A stretch of 64,000 bases of DNA, from positions 1-64,000 of the forward strand of contig NZ_FUKI01000165.1 of NCBI RefSeq assembly GCF_900163755.1. Direction: 5' to 3'. Shown piece after piece: positions 1 through 9,110 of the stretch; position 1 is the stretch's first letter, and every line of letters begins with the position of its first letter. The position numbers and the translations under genes were made by a program. Source of the stretch: Crenothrix polyspora. GTDB taxonomy: Bacteria > Pseudomonadota > Gammaproteobacteria > Methylococcales > Methylomonadaceae. The notes beneath the pieces were generated by a model. The model was not told the origin of the DNA, searched no databases, and was given only the letters and a program-made list of their open reading frames with translations.

Positions 1-1
1 C

Positions 2-97
2 CTGCTCAGGAAACTCTTCCAAGTAGGCCAAAAGACTATCTCCGAAGAGATCCGGGAATATCTACTCAAAATTTCCGGTGATACTGACGATGATTGA
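2..97 (+). CDS. C-terminal end of an unidentified protein (cut by window start)
   Basis: An open frame runs in from the left edge and stops at TGA 95-97, leaving 31 residues that end in a run of aspartates (GDTDDD). The visible piece is charged and helical-looking (SEEIREYLLK). I do not recognise the family. It is included because the frame is open from the edge and ends cleanly before a non-coding gap. Confidence 0.3.
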   Translation: MLRKLFQVGQKTISEEIREYLLKISGDTDDD

Positions 98-365
98 ATC
101 CAATATCGCTTCATAGCGGTAATTGTTTGATAATAAATCCTATTTCCACGTTGCTGAAAACCTGGGGCATGGGTGGTTTTACACCGTGCATTTAGCGAAC
201 TTACGACTGACGAGTTCCTGATAACAGCTTAAGAGCTGCCATTTTGCCGCAAATGACAGCTGCTATGGAGGATGCGTGGCGCTATATCTCCGAAATCTAA
301 TGGCTTTGAGTTATTGAGATTAAGGAGCCAAATATTGCTAAATTTTACTAGAGAGAATATACATT
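98..365. other. Intergenic gap, possible decayed coding remnant
   Basis: No intact gene. Two short protein-like stretches in different + frames (about 173-225, reading HRAFSELTTDEFLITA then stop, and about 229-299, reading LRAAILPQMTAAMEDAWRY then stop) could be the frameshifted tail of one lost gene. I cannot name it. The last 20 bases contain the GAGAGA ribosome-binding region of the next gene. Confidence 0.3.
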
Positions 366-1913
366 ATGATGCGCCGCACAGCTACAATTGGTTTAATTGA
401 ATTACCTGAACTGGGTTTATTTGATAGTTATGGTCGTAACCGCGCGTCAGTTCGCCGTGGTTCAACCCTGATTAGTAAGCAGGTATTGTTAGCCAATCTG
501 CAAAATTACGGCTACGATGCCCAGCTTGTCAATTTAAAGGACGGCGATTATGAAGGGGCTTATGGCGAGGTAACCTGGGGCGGCACTAAACTTACCAAGG
601 TCTATGTCGGCCGTAATATTTTTGAATTAAAAGCCGATGAATATGATATTTGGGGGGTCACCAATAATTTCTCCCAACACAGGGAAGTCGCTTGTTTTAC
701 CATCCAGCATCTGGTGCGGCAAGGAAAACCCGTTATTGTCGGTGGCTCTGATGCTATTGCTGAACCCGAAATGTATTTGCAAGCCGGTGCCAGTGCTATT
801 ATTACTGACAAATCGGGGGGGTCTAATCGCTCGGCAATCGAATACCTGCTTGGCAATATACCCAAAGAAGAATTGGGTGGGGTAATTTTAGCGGATGGCA
901 GCCACTACAGCCAACGTGGGCATGTGCTAAGACCAGAAGACTGGGCATTACCCTCCGTAGAGGTTGCGCGGGCGTGCTTAGGGACAGAATATTGGAGCGC
1001 AGAATACCCCGGCGAACTATTGGCCATTGGCTCGGTGTTCTCTGATATTGGTTGCGACCGCAAGTGTGATTTCTGCCAAACGCCTAACTACGGCCTGGGT
1101 TACCGGCGTATGTCGCCCCAGCGTACGCTTGAATGGCTGGCAAAGCAGAAAGAAGCCGGTGCAAGGTCGGTGGTAGGATCTTCAGATCAGTTTATGGCGC
1201 GGGTGCTTCGGGAGGAAGGTCGTGATGAGATACTGGAAATTATGAAAGGGGCGCGTGAGCTTGGCTTGGCAATGCTGTGGCCCAATGGTCTGGAATTACG
1301 TAAGGCCACTATAGGCCGAGGGCTAAACCGTCCAGGCACTGATTTGACACCGGATGAGGAACTTATCAATGCCGTGTGGGGCTGGGATGGCAACGCCGGG
1401 ACATTCCATGCTTACATGCCTGCCGAACGTCCTCTTGACGGGCGTGACAATTATGCCAAGTTACTGCCGTGGCAGGAACATTGTGAGCTGTTAAGAGCCA
1501 TTGTTCGCTCTGGTTTACCGGCACTGTCTTATGGCATAATTATCGGTTTTGAAGATGAGACAGAGAGCAGTTTATTGCGTCTTGAGGAAGCCATTATGCA
1601 AGTCCATGCAGATTTGATGAGCATCAATCCCAACCTTATTTTTCAGGTGTCGCCTTTTGCTATTTCACCTATTCCTGGGACGGGACAAGGAAAATCTTTG
1701 CGTGAATTGGGCTTACTGCGTTTTGATGACCCTGTGCTCTATGGTGGCCTTTGGACACCCAGTGTCGATACCCGTTGCCTTAGCTATGAAAGGATTGCTG
1801 AATGGCAAATTCGGCTCTTGAATATTGGCAGCGAGAAAGGCAAGTCGGCATTTATCAATACCGATTTTTCACCCGCGCCCGATGCAGTAAGGTCGCAGCA
1901 GCGTGTCTGGTAA
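366..1913 (+). CDS. B12-binding-domain radical SAM enzyme
   Basis: The 515-residue protein has an N-terminal Rossmann-like region (about 1-165) resembling the cobalamin-binding domain of B12-dependent radical SAM enzymes, then a radical SAM barrel. The cluster-binding triad is Cys230-x3-Cys234-x2-Cys237 (GCDRKCDFCQTP). No DxHxxG cobalamin-ligand motif is evident, so any B12 would be bound base-off without a histidine, or not at all. Such enzymes methylate or rearrange unactivated carbons, but substrate cannot be read from sequence. There are two consecutive ATGs at 366 and 369, with GAGAGA about 8 bases upstream. It stands alone on the + strand, converges on egtD and shares a bidirectional terminator with it. 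Membership of the biosynthetic locus is inference. Confidence 0.8.
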   Translation: MMRRTATIGLIELPELGLFDSYGRNRASVRRGSTLISKQVLLANLQNYGYDAQLVNLKDGDYEGAYGEVTWGGTKLTKVYVGRNIFELKADEYDIWGVTNNFSQHREVACFTIQHLVRQGKPVIVGGSDAIAEPEMYLQAGASAIITDKSGGSNRSAIEYLLGNIPKEELGGVILADGSHYSQRGHVLRPEDWALPSVEVARACLGTEYWSAEYPGELLAIGSVFSDIGCDRKCDFCQTPNYGLGYRRMSPQRTLEWLAKQKEAGARSVVGSSDQFMARVLREEGRDEILEIMKGARELGLAMLWPNGLELRKATIGRGLNRPGTDLTPDEELINAVWGWDGNAGTFHAYMPAERPLDGRDNYAKLLPWQEHCELLRAIVRSGLPALSYGIIIGFEDETESSLLRLEEAIMQVHADLMSINPNLIFQVSPFAISPIPGTGQGKSLRELGLLRFDDPVLYGGLWTPSVDTRCLSYERIAEWQIRLLNIGSEKGKSAFINTDFSPAPDAVRSQQRVW

Positions 1914-1915
1914 TT

Positions 1916-1980
1916 TTGCCCTCCATAATTTAAAAAATAAACAGACCAAAAAACAGGGTATTTTTTAATTATGGGGGCAA
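1916..1980. terminator. Bidirectional terminator between the radical SAM gene and egtD
   Basis: A long imperfect inverted repeat: left arm 1916-1939 (TTGCCC, CCATAATT, AAAAAATA) pairs with right arm 1959-1980 (TATTTTTT, AATTATGG, GGGCAA). The A and T tracts sit so that a U-run ends the transcript in either direction, as expected between convergent genes. Confidence 0.75.
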
Positions 1981-1992
1981 TGGGTTTGGTGT

Positions 1993-2940
1993 CTACCGAC
2001 GCAATAAATGGACACTAAAATATTTTTTGGTGTCCTGCCAAACCTGCGCACTCTTCCACCCGGCCTGTTGCGCTAATGCTTTAAATTCATCCACGGTGTA
2101 TTTATAAGAGTTTTCGGTATGGATGGACTCTCCCGGTTTAAAGGTGAACGTGCTGCCATTGACGCGTAATTTCTGTTCCTTGTGGCTAAACAAGTGCATT
2201 TCAATTCGACCTTCGGGTTCGTTGTAAAAAGCGTGGTGGTAGAAACCCGCGACATCGATTTCGCTGTCCAGTTCATTATCAATACGTTTTAGCAAGTTAA
2301 GGTTGAAATCGGCGGTTACCCCAGCGGCATCGTTATAGGCGCGGTTCAGCACCTCCACCGGTTTTTTGGTATCAATGCCAATTAACAAAGAACCATCTTG
2401 CCCCGCCTTATCACGAATGTCTCGCAAGAAATGAATGGCATCGCCAGGGTCAAAATTACCTAAACTGGAACCAGGGTAAAAAAACACCCGCTTATGGCAA
2501 GGTATCTCCGAGGGCAAATCATACGGTTTGGTATGGTCAACGCACACGGCATGAATGGGCAAATGCGGGTAATCTTGCGCCAGGTTCTGTGCCGAGGCGC
2601 GTAAATACTCGGCAGAAATATCCATCGGCACATACATGGCCGGCTGCATTCTATCCAACAGGAAACGGATTTTTTTGCTGCTGCCAGCCCCAGGTTCAAT
2701 AATATGGCAACCCTTCCCAAGGCAGGCAATGATTTCATCGGCGTAGGTCTCGCAAATGTCGCGCTCCACATCGGGCACATAATATTCGGGCTGATCGCAA
2801 ATCTGATCAAAAATGTGCGAACCTTCCTTGTCATAAAAAAACTTGGGGTGCAGTCGCTTGGGGGTTTGTTGCAGGCCACTGATAACAGCGGTATGCAAAT
2901 CCTCAAACTCAGGTTGATAGTTATGAAAATAAAATTTCAT
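1993..2940 (-). CDS. egtD: L-histidine N-alpha-methyltransferase EgtD
   Basis: The 315-residue protein matches the EgtD family (DUF2260-type SAM methyltransferase) throughout. It has the N-terminal block PKFFYDKEGSHIFDQIC, the SAM-binding stretch IIEPGAGSSKKIRFLLD, the FFYPGSSLGNF block and the C-terminal HTENSYKYTVDEF block. EgtD trimethylates the alpha-amino group of histidine to hercynine, the first step of ergothioneine synthesis. ATG 2940 has AAAGGA 8 bases upstream and lies 12 bases after the egtB stop, so the two form an operon in the order egtB-egtD. Length is usual for the family. It could also supply hercynine to the neighbouring histidine-centred cluster (inference). Confidence 0.93.
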   Translation of the reverse strand: MKFYFHNYQPEFEDLHTAVISGLQQTPKRLHPKFFYDKEGSHIFDQICDQPEYYVPDVERDICETYADEIIACLGKGCHIIEPGAGSSKKIRFLLDRMQPAMYVPMDISAEYLRASAQNLAQDYPHLPIHAVCVDHTKPYDLPSEIPCHKRVFFYPGSSLGNFDPGDAIHFLRDIRDKAGQDGSLLIGIDTKKPVEVLNRAYNDAAGVTADFNLNLLKRIDNELDSEIDVAGFYHHAFYNEPEGRIEMHLFSHKEQKLRVNGSTFTFKPGESIHTENSYKYTVDEFKALAQQAGWKSAQVWQDTKKYFSVHLLRR

Positions 2941-2952
2941 AGTAGTGTTCCT

Positions 2953-4236
2953 TTAACAGTCATCAGCTAAACGGATACCGCTGAATTGCCAGCGGTCGTG
3001 GGGGTAAAAAAAGTTGCGGTAACTCGGTCGCATATGCTCCAATGAGGTGGCACAACAGCCACCGCGTAATACCATCTGGTTGCACATAAACTTGCCGTTG
3101 TATTCTCCCGCAGAACCCACCAAGGGTCGGAATTTTGGGTAAGGGTGATAGGCCGTTGTTGTCCACGCCCACAAATCACCATACCATTGCCCGTTTGCAT
3201 TTGCCGGTTGGGGGTGCAGGCTGTCGGTATCAAAAAAATTGCCGGTCATCGGCTGGCCTGCCAGTACCACCTCGATTTCTGCTTCGGTCGGCAGGCGCTT
3301 GCCCGCCCAGCGTGCATAGGCTTCGGCTTCATAATAACTAATGTGGCACACGGGCTCATGCAAATGCAGTGGCCGCAAACCACCCAAGGTCATCTGCAGC
3401 CAGTTTGCGCCATCTCGCTCCCAGTACAAAGGCTGTTGCCAGTTGTGTTGGTTAATACAATGCCAGCCATCTGCCAGCCATAGCTCAGGCCGCTGGTAGC
3501 CCTTATCTTCCATAAAAGCCAAGTATTCACCGTTGGTGGTCAAGCGGTTTGCCAACCTAAAATCAGGCACGTAATGCGGATGGCGGGGTGCTTCATTATC
3601 ATAGGAAAAACTGCCGCCACTGTGGCCAATATCATATAGGCCAGCGACCTGTTCGTGCCATTGTATAGCACAGGTATGATTGGTTGGGCTTATCGCCAAA
3701 TCATTGCGATAGGCGGGTTTTAAAGGGTTGACCGAAAAATTATATTTAATGTCCATGCACAACAGTTCCTGGTGTTGTTGTTCATGGTTCAGCCCCAGTT
3801 CAATAAAAGACTGATGTTGTGCATCAGGAGATTGTTCCAAGACATTAAAAAAAGCTTCCATGCCGGCATCTACTGCACGGCGGTAAGCATAGATTTCATC
3901 AACACTCGGACGTGCTAACAAACCCCGCTTGGCGCGTGGGTGAAATTTGCCGATGGTTTCATAATATGAATTAAATAGCACCTCGTATTGAGGGTGGAGA
4001 GGACGGTAATCTGTAGCGTGCGGCTTGAGTAAAAAAGTCTCAAAAAACCAAGACACATGCGCGATATGCCACTTGGGTGGACTTGTTTCCACAATAGATT
4101 GAATTTGATAATCTTCGGTGTTCAAGGGGCTGCAAATGTTTTCGGATACCTTACGCACCCGTTGGTAACGCGCCCTAAGCTGTTGCACTGCGGTTTTCTC
4201 ATCTAACATTGTCATAGATTCTCTTTTAGTAATCAC
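2953..4236 (-). CDS. egtB: Ergothioneine biosynthesis sulfoxide synthase EgtB
   Basis: A 427-residue two-domain protein. The N-terminal DinB-like domain carries the iron-binding histidines (WHIAH at 56-60 and NHEQQHQE at 150-157, giving His151 and His155). The C-terminal formylglycine-generating-enzyme-like domain includes GGSFSYDNEAPRHPHYVPDF and the family-typical end LRGGCCATS...HMRPSYRNFF. EgtB couples hercynine to a cysteine or gamma-glutamylcysteine thiol with O2 to give a sulfoxide. The start is uncertain: GTG 4236 has GGAG 6 bases upstream, while ATG 4215 has AAAGAG 4 bases upstream. Being separate from the methyltransferase, it is EgtB rather than the fused OvoA of ovothiol synthesis. 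Confidence 0.93.
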   Translation of the reverse strand: MITKRESMTMLDEKTAVQQLRARYQRVRKVSENICSPLNTEDYQIQSIVETSPPKWHIAHVSWFFETFLLKPHATDYRPLHPQYEVLFNSYYETIGKFHPRAKRGLLARPSVDEIYAYRRAVDAGMEAFFNVLEQSPDAQHQSFIELGLNHEQQHQELLCMDIKYNFSVNPLKPAYRNDLAISPTNHTCAIQWHEQVAGLYDIGHSGGSFSYDNEAPRHPHYVPDFRLANRLTTNGEYLAFMEDKGYQRPELWLADGWHCINQHNWQQPLYWERDGANWLQMTLGGLRPLHLHEPVCHISYYEAEAYARWAGKRLPTEAEIEVVLAGQPMTGNFFDTDSLHPQPANANGQWYGDLWAWTTTAYHPYPKFRPLVGSAGEYNGKFMCNQMVLRGGCCATSLEHMRPSYRNFFYPHDRWQFSGIRLADDC

Positions 4237-4297
4237 TATTTGCTCCGCCTAATCTGAGGGGCTAACGTGTTGCGTAAGATATAAAAAGCAACTGGCT

Positions 4298-6376
4298 TCA
4301 GTTGTCATGATTTTTAAGATTGCTTAACTGAATAGGCTGTATGGCATTTCTGACACTCAATCCCATGCCTAAATAAAACATGACCGCCGCCAAAGCAAGA
4401 CCGCCATGCAGTAACATAATGCCGCTAATGCTGATGGCCGCAGGAACAACCGAAATCCACATATTTTGATGCTGGGTTTTCTGGAACTGCTGCCCCATGT
4501 CGATCAAGGTGGGAAGATGGCTTAAGTCCCCATCCATAAAGATAATTTGCGCGGTGTCGGTGGCGGCCGTTGTTGCACCTTTGAGTGACACAGAGATATC
4601 GGCCTGTTTAAGCGCAATCGCATCGTTGATGCCATCGCCGATAAAACAAACGGTGCGACCTTCCGCTTGTAATCTTTGTGCAATCTGGGCTTTTTGTTCC
4701 GGCAAAGTATTGGCAAAATAGTCATCAATACCCAGTTTTTCAGCCAGGTTGCGGGTGGGCGTTTCCCGATCACCGGAAATGATGCAGGTATGGATGCCGC
4801 GCGCTTTCAAAGCCTGGACGGTTGCATGGGCGGATGGCCGCAGTTGTGGGCGCAGCTCTATTGCTCCCGCCAACAGGCCACCTATCGCCAGCATGACCAC
4901 AGAATGGCCCTGGGATTCGGCTTGTGTTTGTATGTGGATGGCCATTTCAGGGAGGGCGATGCCCACACTTTCCATAAAACGAGTGCTACCAATGTGGGTG
5001 GCCTGGCCAGCAATGCAGACTTCTATGCCATAGCCTACCTGGCAATGGCTGTGTTCAGCAAGCGGTAAAGATAAGCCTTGCTGTTGTGCCGCCGTAATAA
5101 TGGCACTGGCAATGGGGTGGCTCTGGCGGTGTTCGGCGGCAGCGGCAAAGGCCAGTATGTCATTGTCAGTATGTTGGGCAAAACGATGGATTAAGTGTAG
5201 TTCAGGTTGTTCTTCAGTTAACGTGCCAGTCTTGTCAAAGATAACGGTGTCAATCCCTGGCAGCACATCCAAAGCCATGCCATCCTTAATTAAAATTTGT
5301 TGCTCGGAGGCATGGCGCAAAAAATTCATCACACTCATTGGCGAGCTGATTCGCATGGTGTATCCAAAACAAGACCATAGCACACCGATAGCACCCGACA
5401 TACCACTGATTGGTAAAGCTAGCACACTCAACAACAGGGTCGGTGCCACGGCACGGTCGGCTATTTGCTCGGCACGGCATTCATGCTGGTTTTTATAGTC
5501 GGCAGTTTTTTGCAAAATATCACCGATACGGGCGGCTACTGTCTGCTGACCTGATTTGCACACTTTAAGTTCAAGTCGACCACTGAGTAGCAGTGTAAAA
5601 GCAAATACGTCATCACCCCCCTGCTTTTCAGCAGGTTGGGATTCGCCGGTCAAGATACGCTGATCGACCAATGCGATACCTTGCAAAATAATGCCATCAA
5701 CTGGGATAATTTCCCCAGAACGCACAACGACAACGTCATCTTCCTGCAAATCCGCTATGTTAATTTCAGTCTCTACACCACCGCGTTGTACCCACACACA
5801 GGTAGATACCCGCATAAACAGGCCGCCCAGTTGCTGACGTGATTTCTGCTTGCTGGTATTAAGCAATTTCAGGGCAACGGCATAAAGGAACAGGCCGATT
5901 GCGGTTACTTGCCAAAAACCTGCCAAAATAGCAGCACTTACGGCAATGGCATCGACTAAAGCCACTGTCATGCGACGCTCATGCACCAGACTTTGCCATG
6001 CGTCTTGAAACGGGCGGCGCACCAGGTACAAAGACAGTGGTACGGTCAGTATTAACCATAAAGGCGCTACTGCCCCTAATGCAATGGTAATACCTGCATT
6101 TAAGGCCGCTACCACTAGGTAGCGGTTATCTTGCTTGGTCGCTTCGGAAATTTGCCGAGGGGCGAAACCGTTCAGGGTTTCTAGGTGTTGTTCACGACGT
6201 GTGCCCAGTAAACTGTCTATTTTTTGTTCAAAAGCGGCATGGCAATCTTCGGCCAAAGTTTGCTGTGGTTGTGGCAAAAGATAGGCATGCAGGGGCTTTT
6301 CTTTATGATTGCTCACTTTTGCTAAGCGGGCAGTTAAATAAGAGACGGTAACAACCGCCAACAAGCTTGCTATCAT
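4298..6376 (-). CDS. Atypical P1B-like P-type ATPase, copy A
   Basis: The 692-residue protein has the P-type core: actuator TGES (ILTGESQPAEK), phosphorylation site Asp381 in FDKTGTLTEEQPE, SHPIA of the nucleotide domain, and hinge GDGINDAIALKQAD. It aligns best with heavy-metal (P1B) pumps but has no N-terminal CxxC domain. The transmembrane metal motif that should be CPC or SPC reads SPM (RISSPMSVMNFL), so the usual thiol ligand is missing. The N-terminus begins with one hydrophobic helix then basic residues, a layout shared with three relatives in this window. It is divergent from the PLP gene, with the CTTAAC-type box at 6447-6462 reading toward it. Transported ion unknown. Catalytically it looks intact. 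Confidence 0.85.
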   Translation of the reverse strand: MIASLLAVVTVSYLTARLAKVSNHKEKPLHAYLLPQPQQTLAEDCHAAFEQKIDSLLGTRREQHLETLNGFAPRQISEATKQDNRYLVVAALNAGITIALGAVAPLWLILTVPLSLYLVRRPFQDAWQSLVHERRMTVALVDAIAVSAAILAGFWQVTAIGLFLYAVALKLLNTSKQKSRQQLGGLFMRVSTCVWVQRGGVETEINIADLQEDDVVVVRSGEIIPVDGIILQGIALVDQRILTGESQPAEKQGGDDVFAFTLLLSGRLELKVCKSGQQTVAARIGDILQKTADYKNQHECRAEQIADRAVAPTLLLSVLALPISGMSGAIGVLWSCFGYTMRISSPMSVMNFLRHASEQQILIKDGMALDVLPGIDTVIFDKTGTLTEEQPELHLIHRFAQHTDNDILAFAAAAEHRQSHPIASAIITAAQQQGLSLPLAEHSHCQVGYGIEVCIAGQATHIGSTRFMESVGIALPEMAIHIQTQAESQGHSVVMLAIGGLLAGAIELRPQLRPSAHATVQALKARGIHTCIISGDRETPTRNLAEKLGIDDYFANTLPEQKAQIAQRLQAEGRTVCFIGDGINDAIALKQADISVSLKGATTAATDTAQIIFMDGDLSHLPTLIDMGQQFQKTQHQNMWISVVPAAISISGIMLLHGGLALAAVMFYLGMGLSVRNAIQPIQLSNLKNHDN

Positions 6377-6446
6377 GATGATGTGCCGTGCTGTTGTTAT
6401 GTTTTTTTACAAAATATTATTATAAAACAGAAAATAGGACCTTATT

Positions 6447-6462
6447 GTTAAGAAATGTAAGT
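6447..6462 (-). promoter_or_regulatory. Cluster box a (CTTAC-ATTT-CTTAAC)
   Basis: GTTAAG-AAAT-GTAAG on the + strand, so CTTAC-ATTT-CTTAAC on the - strand. Half-sites repeat every 10 bp. A TATAAT-like sequence lies about 22 bp further on toward the P-type ATPase gene (- strand). The same spacing recurs at six other intergenic sites in this window. Confidence 0.6.
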
Positions 6463-6532
6463 AAACATTGCTATTGCCCTTAATCCTATTGTGGCTTATA
6501 GTCAGACTTTAATACTGAATAAAAACTGAGCG

Positions 6533-7663
6533 ATGCTGCCCTTATTTCCTGTAGTCGAAAATTGTATTTACCTAAACCATGCTGCCGTAGCACCCTGGCC
6601 GCAGCCTACTGTTGATGCCCTTCAGCAATTTGCCCAGCAAAATCTTAATTTTGGCGCGAGCTATTACCCGACCTGGTTGACAGTTGAGCAGGCATTGCGT
6701 GAAAAAGTCGTCACATTATTAAATGCCGATTCCATCGATAATATTGCCCTGGTAAAAAACACCTCCGAAGGCTTATCTTTTGTGGCCTATGGCTACCCGT
6801 GGCATTCAGGCGACAATGTGGTAGGCATCCGGCAGGAATTTCCATCCAATCGTTTCGTTTGGCAATCATTGGCCAATAAAAACGTGGCCTTTCGTCCGCT
6901 TGATCTGCAAACCTTAGGCGGGCTTACAGCTGAACACGCCTTGATGGCGTTGTGCGACAGCCACACCCGAATTTTGGCGGTCAGCTCCGTGCAATACACC
7001 ACAGGCTTGCGCTTAAATCTTCCCCTGTTGGGTGAATTCTGCCGCCAACACGGCATACTGTTTTGTGTGGATGCCATACAGCAATTGGGCGTTATACCGT
7101 TTGATGTGGTGGCCTGCCAGGCGGATATTGTTGTTGCGGATGGCCATAAATGGTTGATGGGGCCAGAAGGCTTGGCTATTTTTTATGTCAGTGATGCAGC
7201 AAGAAATTGTTTGCAGTTGACGCAATACGGTTGGCACATGGTCGAGCACAGCGGCGATTATCAGGCAGAAACATTTACCCCAGCGGCATCTGCCCGCCGC
7301 TTTGAGTGTGGCAGCCCCAATATGCTCGGCATACACGCGCTCAATGCCAGTTTGGGACTGCTGCTGGATACTGGCATAGAGCGTATTTGGCGGCAAGTTT
7401 CAGCCAAGATTGACCTGCTGGCCGACCAGCTTAGGCAAGTTACTTCGGTAAGCGTGTTGAGTGATCTCGCTGTAGAACGCCGTTCTGGCATTTTAACGTT
7501 TACCGCCGGCGCAGAAAACAACACCCGTATTATGGAATCTTTTAAGCAATACCCCGTCATTGCTGCCGAACGCGGTGGCGGAATACGCTTATCGCCGCAT
7601 TTTTATACGCCTGATTCGCAGTTACTGGCCACCGTAGGCGTAATCGCCGCCGCTGTGTTTTGA
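6533..7663 (+). CDS. Class V aminotransferase-fold PLP enzyme, possible EgtE-like C-S lyase
   Basis: A 376-residue fold-type I PLP enzyme of the cysteine desulfurase/NifS-like class V group. Start block IYLNHAAVAPWP, cofactor Asp in FCVDAIQQLG, and Schiff-base Lys206 in VADGHKWLMGPEG. It is 2.3 kb from egtB. In ergothioneine synthesis the last step, C-S cleavage of hercynylcysteine sulfoxide, is done by EgtE, a PLP enzyme of this fold, so that role is plausible. Cysteine desulfurase or isopenicillin-epimerase-like activity are alternatives. ATG 6533 is preceded by a weak GAG. The last 61 bases overlap, antisense, the 3' end of the degenerate P-type ATPase. Confidence 0.75.
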   Translation: MLPLFPVVENCIYLNHAAVAPWPQPTVDALQQFAQQNLNFGASYYPTWLTVEQALREKVVTLLNADSIDNIALVKNTSEGLSFVAYGYPWHSGDNVVGIRQEFPSNRFVWQSLANKNVAFRPLDLQTLGGLTAEHALMALCDSHTRILAVSSVQYTTGLRLNLPLLGEFCRQHGILFCVDAIQQLGVIPFDVVACQADIVVADGHKWLMGPEGLAIFYVSDAARNCLQLTQYGWHMVEHSGDYQAETFTPAASARRFECGSPNMLGIHALNASLGLLLDTGIERIWRQVSAKIDLLADQLRQVTSVSVLSDLAVERRSGILTFTAGAENNTRIMESFKQYPVIAAERGGGIRLSPHFYTPDSQLLATVGVIAAAVF

Positions 7664-9015
7664 TCTTGATAATCTTGTTTTAAATTATGGCTATTGGCCA
7701 TACCCAATAGTAAGCCGCTGTAGGTAAATAATACCGAATAAATCAGGCCAAAATCCAACAACAGCGTGGTGGATATATCAATCAGATCGACACCTGTCGG
7801 CGCGATAAGGTTGAAATGCTGCTTGGCCTTAAAGCTGGCGGCGAGGTCAAAGACTTGCGGTAACGGCTGTAAGCCATTACCAAATAAAATAATATCTGGC
7901 GATGCCATCTTACCGTTCGTCAGTGGGTGCGCGGCAAACGTTAACGACAGCGTTGGCCTTGCCGCGTCGTGGCGCGTGTCGATATCGACATAACACACCG
8001 TCCGGCCTTCGGCTTGCAATTGTAAAAGCGCATCGGCTAGCGGCTGATCTGGACTTGTGCGGATATAGCCGTCCATTCCCAGATCAGCTAACCACGCCAA
8101 CTGCAAAATAGTCTTATCCGCCAGGGCAATCTGTAACGATAACGGTTGTGATCCCTGTGTATTGTCTTGTACATAACGCTGCCGCAAGTCGTGCATAACG
8201 TTCATGGCCTGTGAACGGGTAATCGCGTCGTGGAACAACTGCTCGGAAAAAACCAGGGTATCGACCTGCATGGCCTGTTCCAAGCTGCTCGCTTGGGTAA
8301 TTAAAATGCCTTGCTCAAGTGCCTGTAGGCTTAACTGTTGGCTGGTATAAGGACCTAACTTACGCAGGTGGGCGCCAAATGTGGTTGTTAAAAACGCGGC
8401 TGCGCGGTTAACGCCTATCATCGGCAAGGTCACCACAAAAGCGGCGAGCATCCACGGGGCCATCTGTTCGCCGTGGCGTTCGCCGTGCTGCTGGATAGCA
8501 CTGGCTGCCAGTAGCGTCTGTTGCAAATCAGTAGAGTATTTATCAGCTAGCTGCAAGGTGTTGGTGCAGGCCTCTTGCAAGCTGCGGTGAAATTTTTCTT
8601 GTTGACGTATACAGTGGCGGTCACTGACGGCAAGCAACACCGCATCTAACGCCGCAATCAAGTTATATCCCATGACCACACAGACGGTAACGCGGGTGGC
8701 CGTTAGCACCTGGTCGTTAATCCGGCGTTTTGCGTACAGTTTTTGCCAGGCATTTTTAAAAGTGGGTGTGAAAATATACAATATGATAGGAATGCTGGCC
8801 GCGCCCAATAACGGTATGCGCAGTACAATACCGGTAGCCGCCAAACTGAGCGACATTGAAGCAATCGCCAACGTTTGGTCGGCTTTTTTTGTTTTGGCAG
8901 ACACCACCTTTTTTTTGTGGCGATCAATGCGCTCAGATACCTTGGCCAGCACAAAAGCCTTGCTGCCCGTATAAAGCACAATGCCTGCCACAAGGGTGAT
9001 AGGGAAAAATAGCAT
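7603..9015 (-). CDS. Degenerate P-type ATPase-like membrane protein (pseudoenzyme), copy D
   Basis: This 470-residue protein shares the family's N-terminus (hydrophobic helix then a basic stretch), the membrane-pair pattern and the block before the phosphorylation site: HLRKL...GILITQASSLEQAMQVDTLVF aligns with the relatives' ILIKDG...LESLKNVNTVVF. Where they have FDKTGTLT it reads FSEQLFHD, so the aspartate is gone. The TGE actuator loop, SHP motif and GDGIND hinge are missing or unrecognisable (hinge region reads CYVDIDTRHDAAR). About 220 residues are lost, yet the frame is open and membrane segments remain, suggesting a maintained non-catalytic partner. Its 3' end overlaps the convergent PLP gene by 61 bases. 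Confidence 0.7.
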   Translation of the reverse strand: MLFFPITLVAGIVLYTGSKAFVLAKVSERIDRHKKKVVSAKTKKADQTLAIASMSLSLAATGIVLRIPLLGAASIPIILYIFTPTFKNAWQKLYAKRRINDQVLTATRVTVCVVMGYNLIAALDAVLLAVSDRHCIRQQEKFHRSLQEACTNTLQLADKYSTDLQQTLLAASAIQQHGERHGEQMAPWMLAAFVVTLPMIGVNRAAAFLTTTFGAHLRKLGPYTSQQLSLQALEQGILITQASSLEQAMQVDTLVFSEQLFHDAITRSQAMNVMHDLRQRYVQDNTQGSQPLSLQIALADKTILQLAWLADLGMDGYIRTSPDQPLADALLQLQAEGRTVCYVDIDTRHDAARPTLSLTFAAHPLTNGKMASPDIILFGNGLQPLPQVFDLAASFKAKQHFNLIAPTGVDLIDISTTLLLDFGLIYSVLFTYSGLLLGMANSHNLKQDYQDQNTAAAITPTVASNCESGV

Positions 9016-9110
9016 GGTTTGATCTCGGTTTTTGTTAAATTCATTATGGTCAGTCTACGCCAACGACATTTAGACAAAACAGGACGTATCAGTAAAGTAT
9101 CAGCTTTATT

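Noticed and set aside
2953..4236. OvoA (ovothiol synthase)
   Set aside because: OvoA carries a fused methyltransferase domain; here the methyltransferase is a separate EgtD gene.
4298..6376. Annotating the P-type ATPases as copper or zinc exporters
   Set aside because: They lack the CPC/SPC membrane cysteine and any CxxC domain, so a metal assignment is unsupported.
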